Shown here: positions 1 to 9,763 of the stretch, in pieces
Layout of the letters: each line of letters starts with the position of its first letter
Numbering within the stretch: position 1 is the first letter of the stretch
Source of the DNA: Rugalucina vietnamica
Taxonomy: Eukaryota > Mollusca > Bivalvia > Lucinida > Lucinidae
Assembly: GCA_964017185.1 (NCBI GenBank)
Contig: OZ024870.1
Coordinates: 30,155,621-30,219,620 of the forward strand
Direction of reading: 5' to 3'
Length of the DNA stretch: 64,000 nucleotides
Notes under the pieces: model-generated
What the model was told of the DNA's origin: nothing
Database searches by the model: none
What the model saw: only the letters and a program-made list of their open reading frames with translations
Made by a program: the position numbers and the translations under genes

Positions 1-75
1 ACCCTGAAGTTTATCAGTACCATATCTAAGAACTGTTTATCAAAACTTCAGAAATAACAGAAAAGATTAGAATAC

Positions 76-309
76 CTGTAGTTCCCCTCGGACACCGGCA
101 CTCGTAACCGTTCACCAGATCCGTACACGAGCCGCCGTGCTGACATGGGTTAGACAAACACTCGTCAACCTCCTGGTCACAGAACCTGCCCTCGTAGCCC
201 CCATGACACCGACACATGAAGTCATCGACGAGATCTATGCAAGTACCGTGGACACAGGTGACGACGACACAGTCGTTGATGTTGATTTCACATCTGTCCC
301 CAGTGTAAC
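76..309 (-). CDS. Notch: Notch exon encoding EGF15 and EGF16 (NOTCH1 numbering)
   Basis: Most downstream Notch exon in the window; 234 bp, phase 1 at both ends. The acceptor is TATTTATAG before 309 and the donor CAG|GTATT after 76. It completes EGF14 (YTGDRC), then encodes EGF15 (NINDC...) and EGF16 (EVDEC...). EGF15 has the short C2-C3 loop CVHGTC with four residues between the cysteines, as NOTCH1 EGF15 does; this helps fix the register. EGF16 ends CRCPRGTTG, matching the GTTG seen at that place in vertebrate Notch. The DEC and NDC starts are calcium-binding EGF consensus. EGF16 carries O-glucose (CLSNPC) and O-fucose (CQHGGSC) consensus sites. The product is an extracellular part of a single-pass receptor for Delta/Serrate ligands. 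Gene identity is strong; the rest of the gene lies left of the window. Confidence 0.93.
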
Positions 310-337
310 CTATAAATAGATAAAACAGATTACAGTA

Positions 338-524
338 CAGTTCAACCTCATTATAACGCACCTCATTATAATGCAGTATTCAATATAACACGGCCATGTT
401 ATGGCTCCCAAAATGATTATTTTACTATATGTCTATTGTAAGCAACCTCATTATAACACGGTTCACTTATAGCACGGACTGATTTTGTGGAACCCAAAGA
501 TAGCGTTACCATGAGGTTTACCTG
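338..524. mobile_element. Short TIR element with TA target duplication
   Basis: The left end CAGTTCAACCTCAT and the right end ATGAGGTTTACCTG are imperfect inverted repeats, each bordered by TA. The interior repeats the motif CCTCATTATAAC. A related sequence (TTCAACCTCACTATAATTAT) appears inside the 479-bp duplication at 10.7 and 11.2 kb. The CAGT start and TA duplication suggest a Tc1/mariner/pogo-type non-autonomous element; that assignment is inference. Confidence 0.6.
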
Positions 525-639
525 TATAGTAAAGAAAAACCAGATTTAAAAAATGTATACCTTTCCTCCACAGCAATATTAATTTGTTTATGTTATTGAG
601 TCATGGTCAAAATAATCTTAGGTAAGGACAAAGCCACAG

Positions 640-826
640 CTTCCTGGGAACCCAAACTCTGTGTAACTGCAGCAGCACAGCTGATCAGTGCCTTTGTTTA
701 TCGCTACAATCAGTGTCTTTGTTTTCAGTACACAGACAGTGCAATTTCCCTTCTTTCTAAATCTGAAATTTGAGCTTTCTAGCCTTCTTCTGTGACTGTT
801 CAGGCTGGGCTATGTCTGACCTGGCA
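640..826 (+). mobile_element. Decayed MITE-A copy
   Basis: The family's landmarks are present: CAGCTGATCAGTGCCTTTGT, a CTACAATCAGTG stretch, TTCTAGCC-like and TGTGACTGTTCAGGC motifs. The terminal repeats have decayed, so the ends are approximate. Confidence 0.55.
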
Positions 827-1019
827 CTGTTATAAAACTTTTCTCATGAGCATGAAATTTCAATAGATCATAAATACTGAAATTGTCAAAATCAGTTGTA
901 AATAAAAATTCTGGCTTCTATCCCATAAGACAGTAATTTATCCTGTTGATAACATTAAAATGCCAACAACTGTTAGCATTTTAACATTCATGAGCAGAAT
1001 AAATTTTAGTTATAACTTT

Positions 1020-1470
1020 ACTATACAAGGTCACCCATGTTAAAGCATAAAACTTCAGACCAATATCTACCAACATGCAAAGTATCAACTTGATCCATAT
1101 ACAACTTCAAGAGATATAGACCAATATCTACCAACATGCAAAGTATCAACTTGATCCATCAACATGTTTAAGAGATATAGACTTCTAAAAACTTTAACCA
1201 AAAACTTTAACACAAAATTTCTAAGTCTGTGACCTTGACCTCAAGGTCACCCAGGTGGGTCGTGATGTTAAAGCATAAAACTTCAGACCAATATCTACCA
1301 ACATGCAAAGTATCAACTTGATCCATATACAACTTCAAGAGATATAGACTTCTAAAAACTTTAACCAAAAACTTTAACATTTGAGCAACGCCGACGCTAA
1401 TGCCAATGCCGACGCCGATGCCGGGGTGACTGCAATAGCTCTTCCTGTACTTTCGTACAGGCGAGCTAAA
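1020..1470 (+). mobile_element. Tandem-core element with hairpin 3' end (Helitron/pearl-like)
   Basis: Three copies of a block beginning AGACCAATATCTACCAACAT lie near 1057, 1118 and 1286. They are followed by a GCCGAC-type microsatellite (about 1388-1425) and then a terminal hairpin: AGCTCTTCCTGTAC and GTACAGGCGAGCT pair around TTTC, and the element ends in CTAAAA. The order core repeat, microsatellite, terminal hairpin is the same as in the larger element at 16676-19006, although the sequences differ. The left end is uncertain. Confidence 0.55.
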
Positions 1471-1516
1471 AACGTTTTATAACTTCAGAGCCTGACCAGA
1501 AATCCTGAAGTCTTAC

Positions 1517-1630
1517 CAGTAGCACATGAGCATGTGTATCCATCTGTCATTCTGTTGCATGTGGCTCCATTCAGACAGGGAGAACTGTCGCACTTGTTGA
1601 TCTCATGTTGACACTGACGGCCTGTGAATC
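1517..1630 (-). CDS. Notch: Notch exon encoding EGF13 end and EGF14
   Basis: The exon is 114 bp, phase 1 at both ends, with acceptor ATCATTTCAG before 1630 and donor CTG|GTAAG after 1517. It encodes the last part of EGF13 (GFTGRQC) and then EGF14 through its fifth cysteine, ending SCATG. EGF14 has O-glucose consensus CDSSPC and O-fucose consensus CLNGATC. Its calcium site reads EINKC, with Lys where Glu or Asp is usual just before the first cysteine, a small departure from the D/N-x-D/N-E/Q-C pattern. The frame joins the EGF13 exon upstream and the EGF15 exon downstream without a stop. At 114 bp it matches the size I recall for the vertebrate EGF14 exon. Confidence 0.92.
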
Positions 1631-2017
1631 CTGAAATGATGTTAATGTAAAATGAAATGAGTGATTATCAAACCTAACTACAACAGAATTTTGAAAATGG
1701 ATACTCTAAAATGGGGAGATAATCAAATGCCAGAATAACAATTAATGTGTTTTGTTTTCAAAGCAAAATGACAAAAAAAAAAGATTCTCTGCACGTTATG
1801 TATACACATCATTGAGAAACAATTAAATGTACATTTTTACTTCTGTTGTTCAGGTCAGGGTGAAATATCATTATTAACTTGAATTGCTTGCACACAAGCC
1901 CAGCAAGATGGGATTTGATATGATTCCTTGCACACACAGTTGTCTCTCAGAAAGGGTTCTTAAACTATGGATTCCTTGCACACAAAACCGCTGAGCTACG
2001 ATTCCTCATACACCTAC
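1631..2017 (-). other. Notch intron between EGF13 and EGF14 exons
   Basis: This is the shortest intron in the window. No repeat family or coding signal was recognised. A poly-A run lies near 1772-1782. Confidence 0.8.
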
Positions 2018-2131
2018 CTGGGAGACAAAAACACTTGAATTTATTGATCTCGTCATGACAGATTCCATCATTTAGACATGGATTACTAGCACACTCGTCA
2101 ATCTCAAACTCACATGTTGTTCCATAGTAAC
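2018..2131 (-). CDS. Notch: Notch exon encoding EGF12 end and EGF13
   Basis: The exon is 114 bp, phase 1 at both ends, with acceptor GTTTTTCAG before 2131 and donor CCAG|GTAGGT after 2018. It supplies the end of EGF12 (GYYGTTCE) and EGF13 ([10 protein letters not shown]...CFCLPG). EGF13 carries the O-glucose consensus CASNPC. It lacks the O-fucose consensus: CLNDGIC has Ile where Ser or Thr is needed, and as I recall vertebrate NOTCH1 EGF13 also lacks it. EIDEC fits the calcium-binding consensus. Being immediately C-terminal to the ligand-binding pair, this repeat helps set the geometry of the binding rod. Confidence 0.92.
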
Positions 2132-4022
2132 CTGAAAAACACCAGGAAAGTATAATGTACAACTTGATTTTGACTTCTGACAGATCAATAACAGGCAAAA
2201 AAAGACTATACTAAATGAAAGGTAGCTGCTAACTTTCATATGTAACTTCCCATAACATGAATGGTTACCAAGGTAAAGGCCGCTTTACATCAACGGTTTT
2301 TAAGTTGTGCAATTTCGCTGCAGGCTGAAGACTGTAGAAACTATATATAGATACTGAAATAAGCGACCTTCACCACCTGGCCAATCGAATTGCCACACAA
2401 GGGCTGCTGTTCTTACTTTGGTGTTACTTGTAATTGGTCCCTCAGGACCTTTTCCACAGTGTTTACTTTGAATATGAAGAAAATTGTACCCATGATCGAC
2501 TGCTCTCCCTCAATTACGCGTTTTGTCACATAAAGCGCTTACTAAAAACTAGTGAACCCGTCTATAGGGACTAGATAGTTCACCACAATCAATTTAATTT
2601 ATCAATTGTTGACACTCCCCGTCAAATAGCTGTAAATATCTAGCAAGCAGTCTCGATCGTGGTGACTGCTTATCATAGCGCATCTAGGTTTACATCGTAT
2701 ATACCCTGACGAGGGGTACAGAAACTACAGAAACTCTATATGGCTGACTTTTAGTCCATCACATCGCACTATGGGTCTGTTTCTGGTAGTGTGGCTGCAG
2801 GTCAAAATTCAGAACTCTATCACAAATTGACTGCACTGCAAAATGGTTTTCTACAAATCGACATATTGATTGTAATCGTGTTCCCTTTAGTATTGGCTTT
2901 GATTCCATAACATCAAAAGATTTTGTCATTGCCTTGAGTAACAGATACACACACTGGTCAAGCTTCATTACAAGAAACGACATTTATGTATAGGAAACGA
3001 AACTGAAATGTATGAGAATCGAAATTAATGACGAACCAGAGAATCAACAATACTGAACTCTAGAGCAAAGGGGAATCTCTTATAACAAACGGCTGCTGAC
3101 CTTTTCATTGGTTTCTTTTTAAAGAAGCCAACTTGTTTTAAAAATTGTTGGAAGAGCTTTCAATCTCTTTGTTCACATAAACACTAAAAAAAAAACCTCT
3201 GTACGGACAAGTGATAAATCATCCAGAATCTGAGAGTAACCAGGCAATATATTAAAACTTGGAGAAATAATTATACAAACTAATGGACACTTAAGCAGGT
3301 GCTGTGATTTTAGCCCTCCAAAACAAAAACCAACAGTGTAGACATGGCAGTTTTCCGTATATGCACCAAGAAAGCTGAGATCCTTTGCAATAATACAACA
3401 AGCCTCAAATCAAATAAGAAAACATGCAATCTAAAAATCCAAGTCACCTATGTGTTTTTAGATGGTGGTTTTGTTGTGGTACGATACATTTATCTCTGTT
3501 TCACAACTTATTTATGTACTTTAAATAGCACATTATATGTGAAATATAAATAGATTATCTACCAATCTATTAATGAAACCTATCAACAATCAAATTAACA
3601 AGTCATGAAAAAAATATTTGAAGATTTTTGACTGCACTACCAGGTAAATGAAAGATATCTCATTTTCAAAAAGATGAAAAAAATATTGCCCTGATGGCCA
3701 AACTGGACAGAAATCACACAAATAGTCAACAATTGTTGGCATTTTAACATTTATGAGCAGGATAAATTACATGCTCAGCTGCAATTAGCATGAATTAAGT
3801 TTTATAAACTCAGGGTCAGGTCCAAGATAATTTGATTTCACACATGCGAAAAAACCTGGTTGTCCCATTATGCCGCTCACTTAATTGTGACCTCGAATAT
3901 TTCTTCCTTAAGCTAGAAGAAAGACGATGAGTCAATTCAGCATAGCTGTGACAATAAGTAATGATGCAATGACTAATGAAGTAATTTCAAATTCCTAGAA
4001 ATCTGTATAAAACAGATCATTT

Positions 4023-4152
4023 GAGCTGTCTCAAGAAAACCGGATTTTTGCCTATGCAAAAACAAAAGGCTCAGATCAGCTGTGCAGTAACTGCACAGCT
4101 TCGTTTTCGCTACACTGATAGTGCAAATACCGGTTTTCTCACATCGCAGCTC
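4023..4152 (+). mobile_element. MITE-A, internally deleted copy
   Basis: Ends GAGCTGTCTC and CATCGCAGCTC are flanked by ATTT on both sides (4-bp target duplication). At 130 bp it is about half the usual length: the sequence between the palindrome and the right end is missing. Confidence 0.85.
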
Positions 4153-5124
4153 ATTTGATCCTACAGATATCCTAGGACCCCCCCCCCCCCCCCAAGTAAA
4201 TATGTCCTTGAAATACTTACATAATGTAGAAGCATTTTTTTTGTTCTAATATAAAGTCAAATTCTTTGTAACTAAATAATTATTCTTTAATCAGGTCAGG
4301 AGCTACCACAAACAAGGCCTATATAATGTCTTATTACCATTAATGTATCTATAATACCAAAAAAGTTTTTGACTCTTTTGTGTACAAACAGTGCTTCTTT
4401 CTCCCAAACATATTAATTTAACCACCCGTGTTAAAGCTATTAATTCTTAAGACATCAAAGCATTTATTTTAGTGTCAAATAAACGTAAGTAGCAAAATAT
4501 TGCATGTTAATGGTGGGAAAACTAGCTGACTGCAAAATATGAGCTTAATCATCAGAGAAAAGCTATCTTTGGAGACAAAACTCAAACGGAACTGTTCAAC
4601 AATAAAGGATAGCTACAGAAATTAAATTCTGAATGTAGAAACAAAAAGTATAATACTAGGTGTACTTTAAACAATTATGAAGCTGATCAAGCTCAATAAG
4701 AAACATGGCACCTTTGTTGTCCCTCAGACTATGGCACCTTTGTTGTCCCTTAGACTATCTCTTGAAGTGGCTTGTACAGTTCACTTTATGTTTAAATAAT
4801 TTGTTCAACTAGGTGTACATCACCAAGTTAACAGCCAGCCAACGGCAATGCCCACCTTTTTTGTGCCAATGTACATCTTCTTGATTGCTCAAATTCAAAC
4901 AAAGAACTAAGTGCTTTCAAATGAATCTGTGTGAAATCATCAGACCACGGGAAAAGTCTGACCTGTATCTATACTATTTTTGTTTGCCTCCTGAATAATA
5001 ACTAGTACTATGGGGACATTACAGTGTCTTGCTCAAGGACACAACATGATGTACATATGCATCGAACAAATGACCACAATCTCTGGAGTCAAGTATACCA
5101 CTTGGCCATCCCATTCCCATATAT

Positions 5125-5358
5125 GAGCCGCATCGCGAGAAACCCGGTCTTCGGGATTCCGACCATGTGCGACAGAAACCAGCCTATACACCCACAGAAG
5201 GAAGCTAGAATCTTAAAATTCTGGGTATAAGTAGAGGAAGAATTGTACTATCCGTGTAGCGAAAACAAAGGCGCTGATCAGCTTCGCAGTTACTGCGAAG
5301 CTGATCTGCGCCTTTGTTTTCGCATAGGCAAAAATCCGGTTTTCTCACGATGTGGCTC
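5125..5358 (-). mobile_element. MITE-A
   Basis: Full-length copy with ATAT on both flanks. The palindrome at about 5261-5323 pairs GCGAAAACAAAGGCGCTGAT with its complement around CAGTTACTG. A short open frame through this copy recurs in other copies and is a property of the repeat, not a gene. Confidence 0.9.
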
Positions 5359-5444
5359 ATATGATAGTTTAGTCAGTGTACTTCACTACATCCAAATCAA
5401 TCCAAAACGAAACAATACAATCTTTGAAAATTAGTAACCATTAC

Positions 5445-5630
5445 CTGGCATACAGACACATGTGTAGTATCCTGTGTGGTCGAGACATGTGGCCTCGTTC
5501 TTACAAGGGCTTGACTGGCACTCGTTAATGTTGAACTCGCATCTCCTACCAGTTATCCCTGGCGGACAGTCACAGCGGAATTTTCCAGGCAGGTTAACAC
5601 ATGTGCCGCCGTTACCACATAGATCGTTGA
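5445..5630 (-). CDS. Notch: Notch exon encoding most of EGF11 and EGF12 (ligand-binding core)
   Basis: The exon is 186 bp, phase 1 at both ends, with acceptor TTGCTTGCAG before 5630 and donor CCAG|GTAATG after 5445. It begins inside EGF11, whose first cysteine is in the previous exon, so EGF11 is split as NECSE/VNDLCGNGGTC. It then encodes EGF12: FNINEC, QSSPC, KNEATC and CLDHTGYYTCVCMPG. EGF11-12 is the minimal Delta/Serrate-binding unit of Notch in flies and vertebrates. Sites visible: calcium consensus NINEC, O-glucose CQSSPC, and O-fucose CKNEATC, whose Thr corresponds to the EGF12 O-fucose Thr of NOTCH1 that can contact ligand. The ATCLD and CMPG motifs are shared with vertebrate Notch EGF12, making this the most diagnostic exon in the window. 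Confidence 0.95.
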
Positions 5631-6110
5631 CTGCAAGCAAAAATAGATTTAATTTGAATATTGCCGGATGTGAATTTGAATTTGCTGGAATAGTTGGTCT
5701 TGTTATGATATCATTCTGTTGAACAATCTGATTGATTATTTTATTTTCTGTTTTAAACCTGATGCTGAATTTATCACGTAGAAAACTGATTAATATATCC
5801 ATTTAATCTATTCAAATATAATTCATGTTACCTTTTATCTTCTATCCTGAATAAATTTCAACTTATACATTTATGAAAACAAGAAATTTCAACTCATACA
5901 TTTATGAAAACAATGTAACCATTTTTCCATCCATAAAAAATGTTTCATAACAAAAACATTCACAATCAGAATCAGATGCATGTATAAACTGAAACGAAAA
6001 GACTAGACCATGGACATCATTAATATCAAAGAAAGATGTACATGAGAACTATTAACACCATTTGATCGACTATGACCTGGAGCTGAATCTTTCAGTCACT
6101 AGTAACTACA

Positions 6111-6160
6111 GTTACCTACCTTCCCTACATTAATTCTGATCAAGAGAACAGTCTTCTCCA
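6111..6160 (-). pseudogene. Decayed copy a of the EGF10-11 exon 3' end
   Basis: About 50 bp resemble the real exon end at 6801-6850, including the donor-like GTAGGTAAC. In the corresponding frame it reads GEDCSLDQN, then a stop, then CRE. It has no acceptor and no rest of the exon. Confidence 0.7.
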
Positions 6161-6225
6161 GTACAGTAACATTTTTGTTACATACATTACCCTCTTTCAT
6201 CTGATTTGTTTCTGTTACAAAATTT

Positions 6226-6459
6226 GAGCCGCCCCATGGGAAAACCAACAATCTGCATAGGCGAAAACAAAGACGCAGATCAGCTTCGCGGTAGCCGCGA
6301 AGCTGATCAGCGCCTTTGTTTTCGCTACTCGGATAGTAAAATTCCTCCTCTACTTAACTCCAAAAATTCAAGCTTCTAGCCTGCTTCTGTAGCTGTACAG
6401 GCCGGTTTGTGTCAGACCTGTTCGTAAACCACATTGTTGGTTTTCCCACGAGGCGGCTC
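6226..6459 (+). mobile_element. MITE-A
   Basis: Full-length, with ends GAGCCGCCCCATGGGAAAAC and GTTTTCCCACGAGGCGGCTC. Flanks ATTT and AAAT do not match directly. The palindrome lies at about 6263-6325. Confidence 0.88.
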
Positions 6460-6560
6460 AAATGTTACTGGCTAACCTCAGTGTTACACTTATTACCCAA
6501 GTGATACTCCTGTAACTGAAGTTAACACTTGTTACCCATGTTACTCTTACGTTATTCCTG

Positions 6561-6618
6561 TTACCTTCCCTTCAGTCACTCTGATCAATAGAACTGTTGC
6601 CTCCCATCTATCCTGGGA
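6561..6618 (-). pseudogene. Decayed copy b of the EGF10-11 exon 3' end
   Basis: It aligns with 6801-6862 but has lost the exact donor. The frame reads PG, stop, MGGNSSIDQSD, stop. It lies about 120 bp from copy c, so b, c and the true exon end form a tandem series. Confidence 0.65.
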
Positions 6619-6668
6619 CAATAAGAAGAACATTACTCCTGTTACGTGTTACAACCGTTACTGCAGGA

Positions 6669-6738
6669 CTGTTACTGCTGTTACTTACCTTCGCTACACT
6701 CATTTTGATCAATAGAACAGTTGCCTCCCATTAAGGTG
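6669..6738 (-). pseudogene. Copy c of the EGF10-11 exon 3' end with intact frame and strong donor
   Basis: About 70 bp are nearly identical to 6787-6856, 118 bp away. The frame is open as MGGNCSIDQNECSE and it ends in GAAG|GTAAGT, a better donor match than the real GAAG|GTAGGT. It has no acceptor, and reading through from the true exon hits a TAA directly after the real donor, so it cannot be a simple in-frame extension. It is best read as a recent tandem partial duplication. Confidence 0.75.
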
Positions 6739-6807
6739 GAAATAGTATTACTCCTGTTATCTATGTTACTCCCATGCCATTACTGGACTGTTACTGCTGT
6801 TACCTAC

Positions 6808-6969
6808 CTTCGCTACATTCATTTTGATCAATAGAACAGTCGTCTCCCATCCATCCTGGGTCACATGAGCACACATAACTGCCGGTGAGCGGAGACGTTG
6901 AACAGATCGTTTTAGAAGAATTTCCGCAAGGATTACTCATGCATGCATCGTCAAGGTTACAACGAAGTC
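6808..6969 (-). CDS. Notch: Notch exon encoding EGF10 and the start of EGF11
   Basis: The exon is 162 bp, phase 1 at both ends, with acceptor TGGCTTGCAG before 6969 and donor GAAG|GTAGGT after 6808. It gives the end of EGF9 (GLRC), all of EGF10 (NLDDACMSNPC...SPLTGSYVCSC...) and the first cysteine of EGF11 (DQNEC). The DAC-x-SNPC start and the NG/TG-x-x-x-C-x-C tail match NOTCH1 EGF10. The C2-C3 loop is seven residues (GNSSKTI), two longer than in NOTCH1, which accounts for 6 bp of extra exon length over the 156 bp I recall for vertebrates. EGF10 carries the O-glucose consensus CMSNPC but no O-fucose site. Confidence 0.94.
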
Positions 6970-7584
6970 CTGCAAGCCAGATATGAAGAGAAAGAATTGA
7001 AATGAAAGATCATGCACAGATTTGATGAAAAGAATGTATGACATATACATGTAAAGGTATGGAGTCGAGATCATATATGGGCCACAACGCGAGAAAATGT
7101 ACCTTCGGACAATTTTTATATATAAGAAAATCAAAGTTACTTTGAATGTATGATGTTTCTAGAGTCTGTTAGTCTTCATTTGACCAGATTATTTCAGGTA
7201 TTTTGTGAGTTATGACCAATTTACTATATGAACCCTATAGACGTCATTGTCCTGAATAATGACGTCAAAACTGCGTACTGCATTTCTGCATGTTAGTAGA
7301 GCTTACAAAACTCGATGCATTTGCTGTTTAAGCACTGGTCAGAACCTATTGTTAAGATAGAAGCATACCATCCTTACAGGCAATCTGTCGCAATTATTTT
7401 GTCTATTTTTATCATGATGCGGTTGCTATGGTTACCGTTTAACGATCGATATAGGAAAATTATGTGTATTATGGGCTAAAACAAGGGCAGATGACTCCAA
7501 AAATTGAAAAATAATATGTCTTACAACTCATTCATTTGGTAGCTAGACAAGTGTTCAAAGATTACAAATACAGTGTTATTTCTA

Positions 7585-8319
7585 AAGTCCAATTCACATG
7601 CGCAAAAAAACATGCATGTAAATATACTCCGGTGTGTAAATATACTCCGGTGTGCAAATCAATTTAAATTGCGTTCGCATGGGTTTTATCACCTGGAGTA
7701 TTTTTGTATGTATTTCTGGATTAAAGCCTGTTCATTTTAGTTTTCTGTATTTTCAAAACAAGAAGAGGCTGCTTCAAGGTCTTCTTGTAGACTTTGGCAG
7801 CAGAGGAGAATCATGTAATGGTCAGGCATAACCTTAGCAGTTATACAGTTCCCTTTTATCATCCTTTCACAAGGAATTACTGTTAAAATGCCCCAACAAT
7901 CCTACCGAGAATGATGAAGAAATAGTGTGGCTCTTTGCACTCCATATGATCTAAAATGTGATGAATGGCAATAAACTCTTATTTAGCAACAATGTCCACA
8001 GTTTCAGCAACTGTCATATAATCATTTATGAACAAAAATGTGAAAATTCATTATCTAAAAGCAGAATATTGTCTTGAAATAAAAATACTCATGAGTAAAT
8101 TTTACTTTGCGTTCACATGGGACAAAATAGTAAATTTACACGTGTATATTTGTAAAAATAAAATTTGCATCTGGTCAGACCCAGGAGTAAATTTACCCAT
8201 ATGTAAATATACTCCGGTGTGTATTTGCGTTCGCATGCGCCATTTGCTTACCCCGAGTAAAATTTGCACACCGGAGTATATTTACACGCATGTATTTTTG
8301 GCGCATGCGAATTGGACTT
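7585..8319. mobile_element. 735-bp TIR element with repeated TACTCCGGTGTG motifs
   Basis: The left end AAGTCCAATTCACATGCGC and the right end (read inward) AAGTCCAATTCGCATGCGCC begin inverted repeats of about 52 bp that continue through GTAAATATACTCCGGTGTG. Further copies of ACTCCGG and of GCGTTCGCATG lie just inside both ends, which looks like subterminal protein-binding repeats. It has no transposase frame. No certain target duplication was seen. Confidence 0.75.
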
Positions 8320-8773
8320 AAAACATATATTACATTATTTTTCCGCTTTTTGCTGCTTTCTACTAGTAATGTCAGAATGTCCGAAGGTACATTTTGTCGT
8401 GTTGAGGTTCATATATTGTACACAGAATTTTTAGGATTGTGTATCTGTAAAAAGAAAATGTTCAAAAATGGAACACCTGATAGTTTCTGCATGGGTTGAT
8501 CCCTTGTGCAAAGGATTTCACTGTAACATACCTAAATTTTCCAAAAGACATATCTATATAAACAGTGCAAAACACAAGATAGCTTGTAGGATCTACATCC
8601 TGCAACGCTATAATGTCATTAAATATCAGGCATTCCATTTTTGAACAGAGAACAAAAGGTGAGAATTAACTGACATTTTAAAAGGGCCAACCTTTGTCCC
8701 TTCTCATAGTACATGTACATGATTTAAGGCTGATAAGCATTGACCATGCATTTCACAGCACCTGAGTTGTTAC

Positions 8774-8926
8774 CTGCGATATTCAGTTTTGAGTGAGACA
8801 GTATAAATTTATTGTGTACGTCAAAGTTTATAGCATCAGCAAATTCTCCTAATCCATAATCGTCATAATCATTTTTATAGCCCTTTTCCACAGCACAACG
8901 ATCACCATCATGAAGGCAATGAAATC
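8774..8926 (-). other. Open reading frame with phase 1-1 splice-like borders (possible cryptic exon)
   Basis: On the minus strand a 51-codon open segment runs from a T-rich acceptor-like site ending GCTTTGAAG (before 8926) to a donor-like CGCAG|GTAAC (after 8774). Both borders are phase 1, so splicing it in would keep the Notch frame. The peptide (start GFHCLHDGDRC) is acidic and has only two cysteines, so it is not an EGF repeat. Nothing like it is known between EGF9 and EGF10. It could be chance. Confidence 0.2.
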
Positions 8927-8962
8927 CTTCAAAGCAACAAGTCAAAAACATTTTTTAAGATA

Positions 8963-9763
8963 GCGTAAGGCTACCAGTGATCGATCAGGGACCAGTGATC
9001 GATCAACTAGTGGTTATCGGCTATTAATCTTCAAAGGATACCTGAAGTAAGTCTTATGCTAGTCTCAACTTAAAGCGCATTATATTACCTTACAAACATT
9101 AATTTCAATTTATTTGGAAAGCTTTTCTATCTTGCATTTTCTGGCACTTTACGAAGAGGGAGACTTAGTTGTGCTGCTTAAAAGCGGTGATTGCTCAATA
9201 GATTCTTCAAGATGAAACGATCTGCATTCGTTCCGACTGGCTAAATTTTTTAACTTTACTGCATACTAAACAAATCTGATCCGCATTCCAAATTGTATAG
9301 GATAACGCTGCGATTGATGGACAATTTCTGTGATTTTCGAGCTACTTTTTCAACAGTTTTCCATTGTTTCTATGGGCGTTTTTGCTTTTTTACCACCTCA
9401 TTTCGCTGCTTTATTTCTTTTAACTCACTGAAAATTTCCAAACTGTGTTTCGTGGCTAGAGGTAAACAATAATCATTCTTTCTAAAAATGTTCATACCTT
9501 CCAAGTTAGCCGCGGTTTTGCAGAGAAAAAGAAGGTGATCGATCACTGGTCCACCTGACCCTGATTCACGCTGTATAATGGTGGGTGTCTTAAAATGACG
9601 TCACTGAGAATGTGACGTGATGACGTCATAAATTGACATATTGAAAAACAGTGCGAAGGTTCAAGCTTGAATATGGTATGTACATATGCATTCTCTAATG
9701 CATGTCTGATCCGCAAATTTATCAAACATGGCTATTTTTGATCGATCACTGGTCCCTTTACGC
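8963..9763. mobile_element. 801-bp TIR element, TA target duplication
   Basis: The left end GCGTAAGGCTACCAGTGATC and the right end (read inward) GCGTAAAGGGACCAGTGATC are inverted repeats, each bordered by TA. The motif CCAGTGATCGATC occurs four times, twice near each end. No transposase frame was seen. The TA duplication is compatible with a Tc1/mariner-type non-autonomous element. Confidence 0.75.

Larger units (their letters stand above)
310..1516 (-). other. Notch intron between EGF14 and EGF15 exons
   Basis: It holds a small TA-flanked inverted-repeat element, a decayed MITE-A copy and a tandem-repeat element with a hairpin end, listed separately. No coding signal is seen. Confidence 0.8.
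2132..5444 (-). other. Notch intron between EGF12 and EGF13 exons
   Basis: It contains two MITE-A copies (4023-4152 and 5125-5358), a poly-C run near 4180-4193 and a tandem pair of a 27-bp unit (ATGGCACCTTTGTTGTCCCT...) near 4705-4757. A block near 5020-5045 (GTGTCTTGCTCAAGGACACA) matches the body of the tRNA-derived SINEs found further right. The rest is A/T-rich with no coding signal. Confidence 0.75.
5631..6807 (-). other. Notch intron inside EGF11
   Basis: It separates the first cysteine of EGF11 from the rest of the domain. It carries one MITE-A copy, three decayed copies of the preceding exon's 3' end, and many GTTAC/GTAAC motifs between 6470 and 6800. Confidence 0.8.

Noticed and set aside
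137..319. Plus-strand frame opposite the EGF15-16 exon
   Set aside because: It is the shadow of the minus-strand Notch exon.
2759..2983. 74-codon minus-strand frame in a Notch intron
   Set aside because: It reads plausibly but has no known family, no acceptor or donor at matching phase, and lies in ordinary intron.
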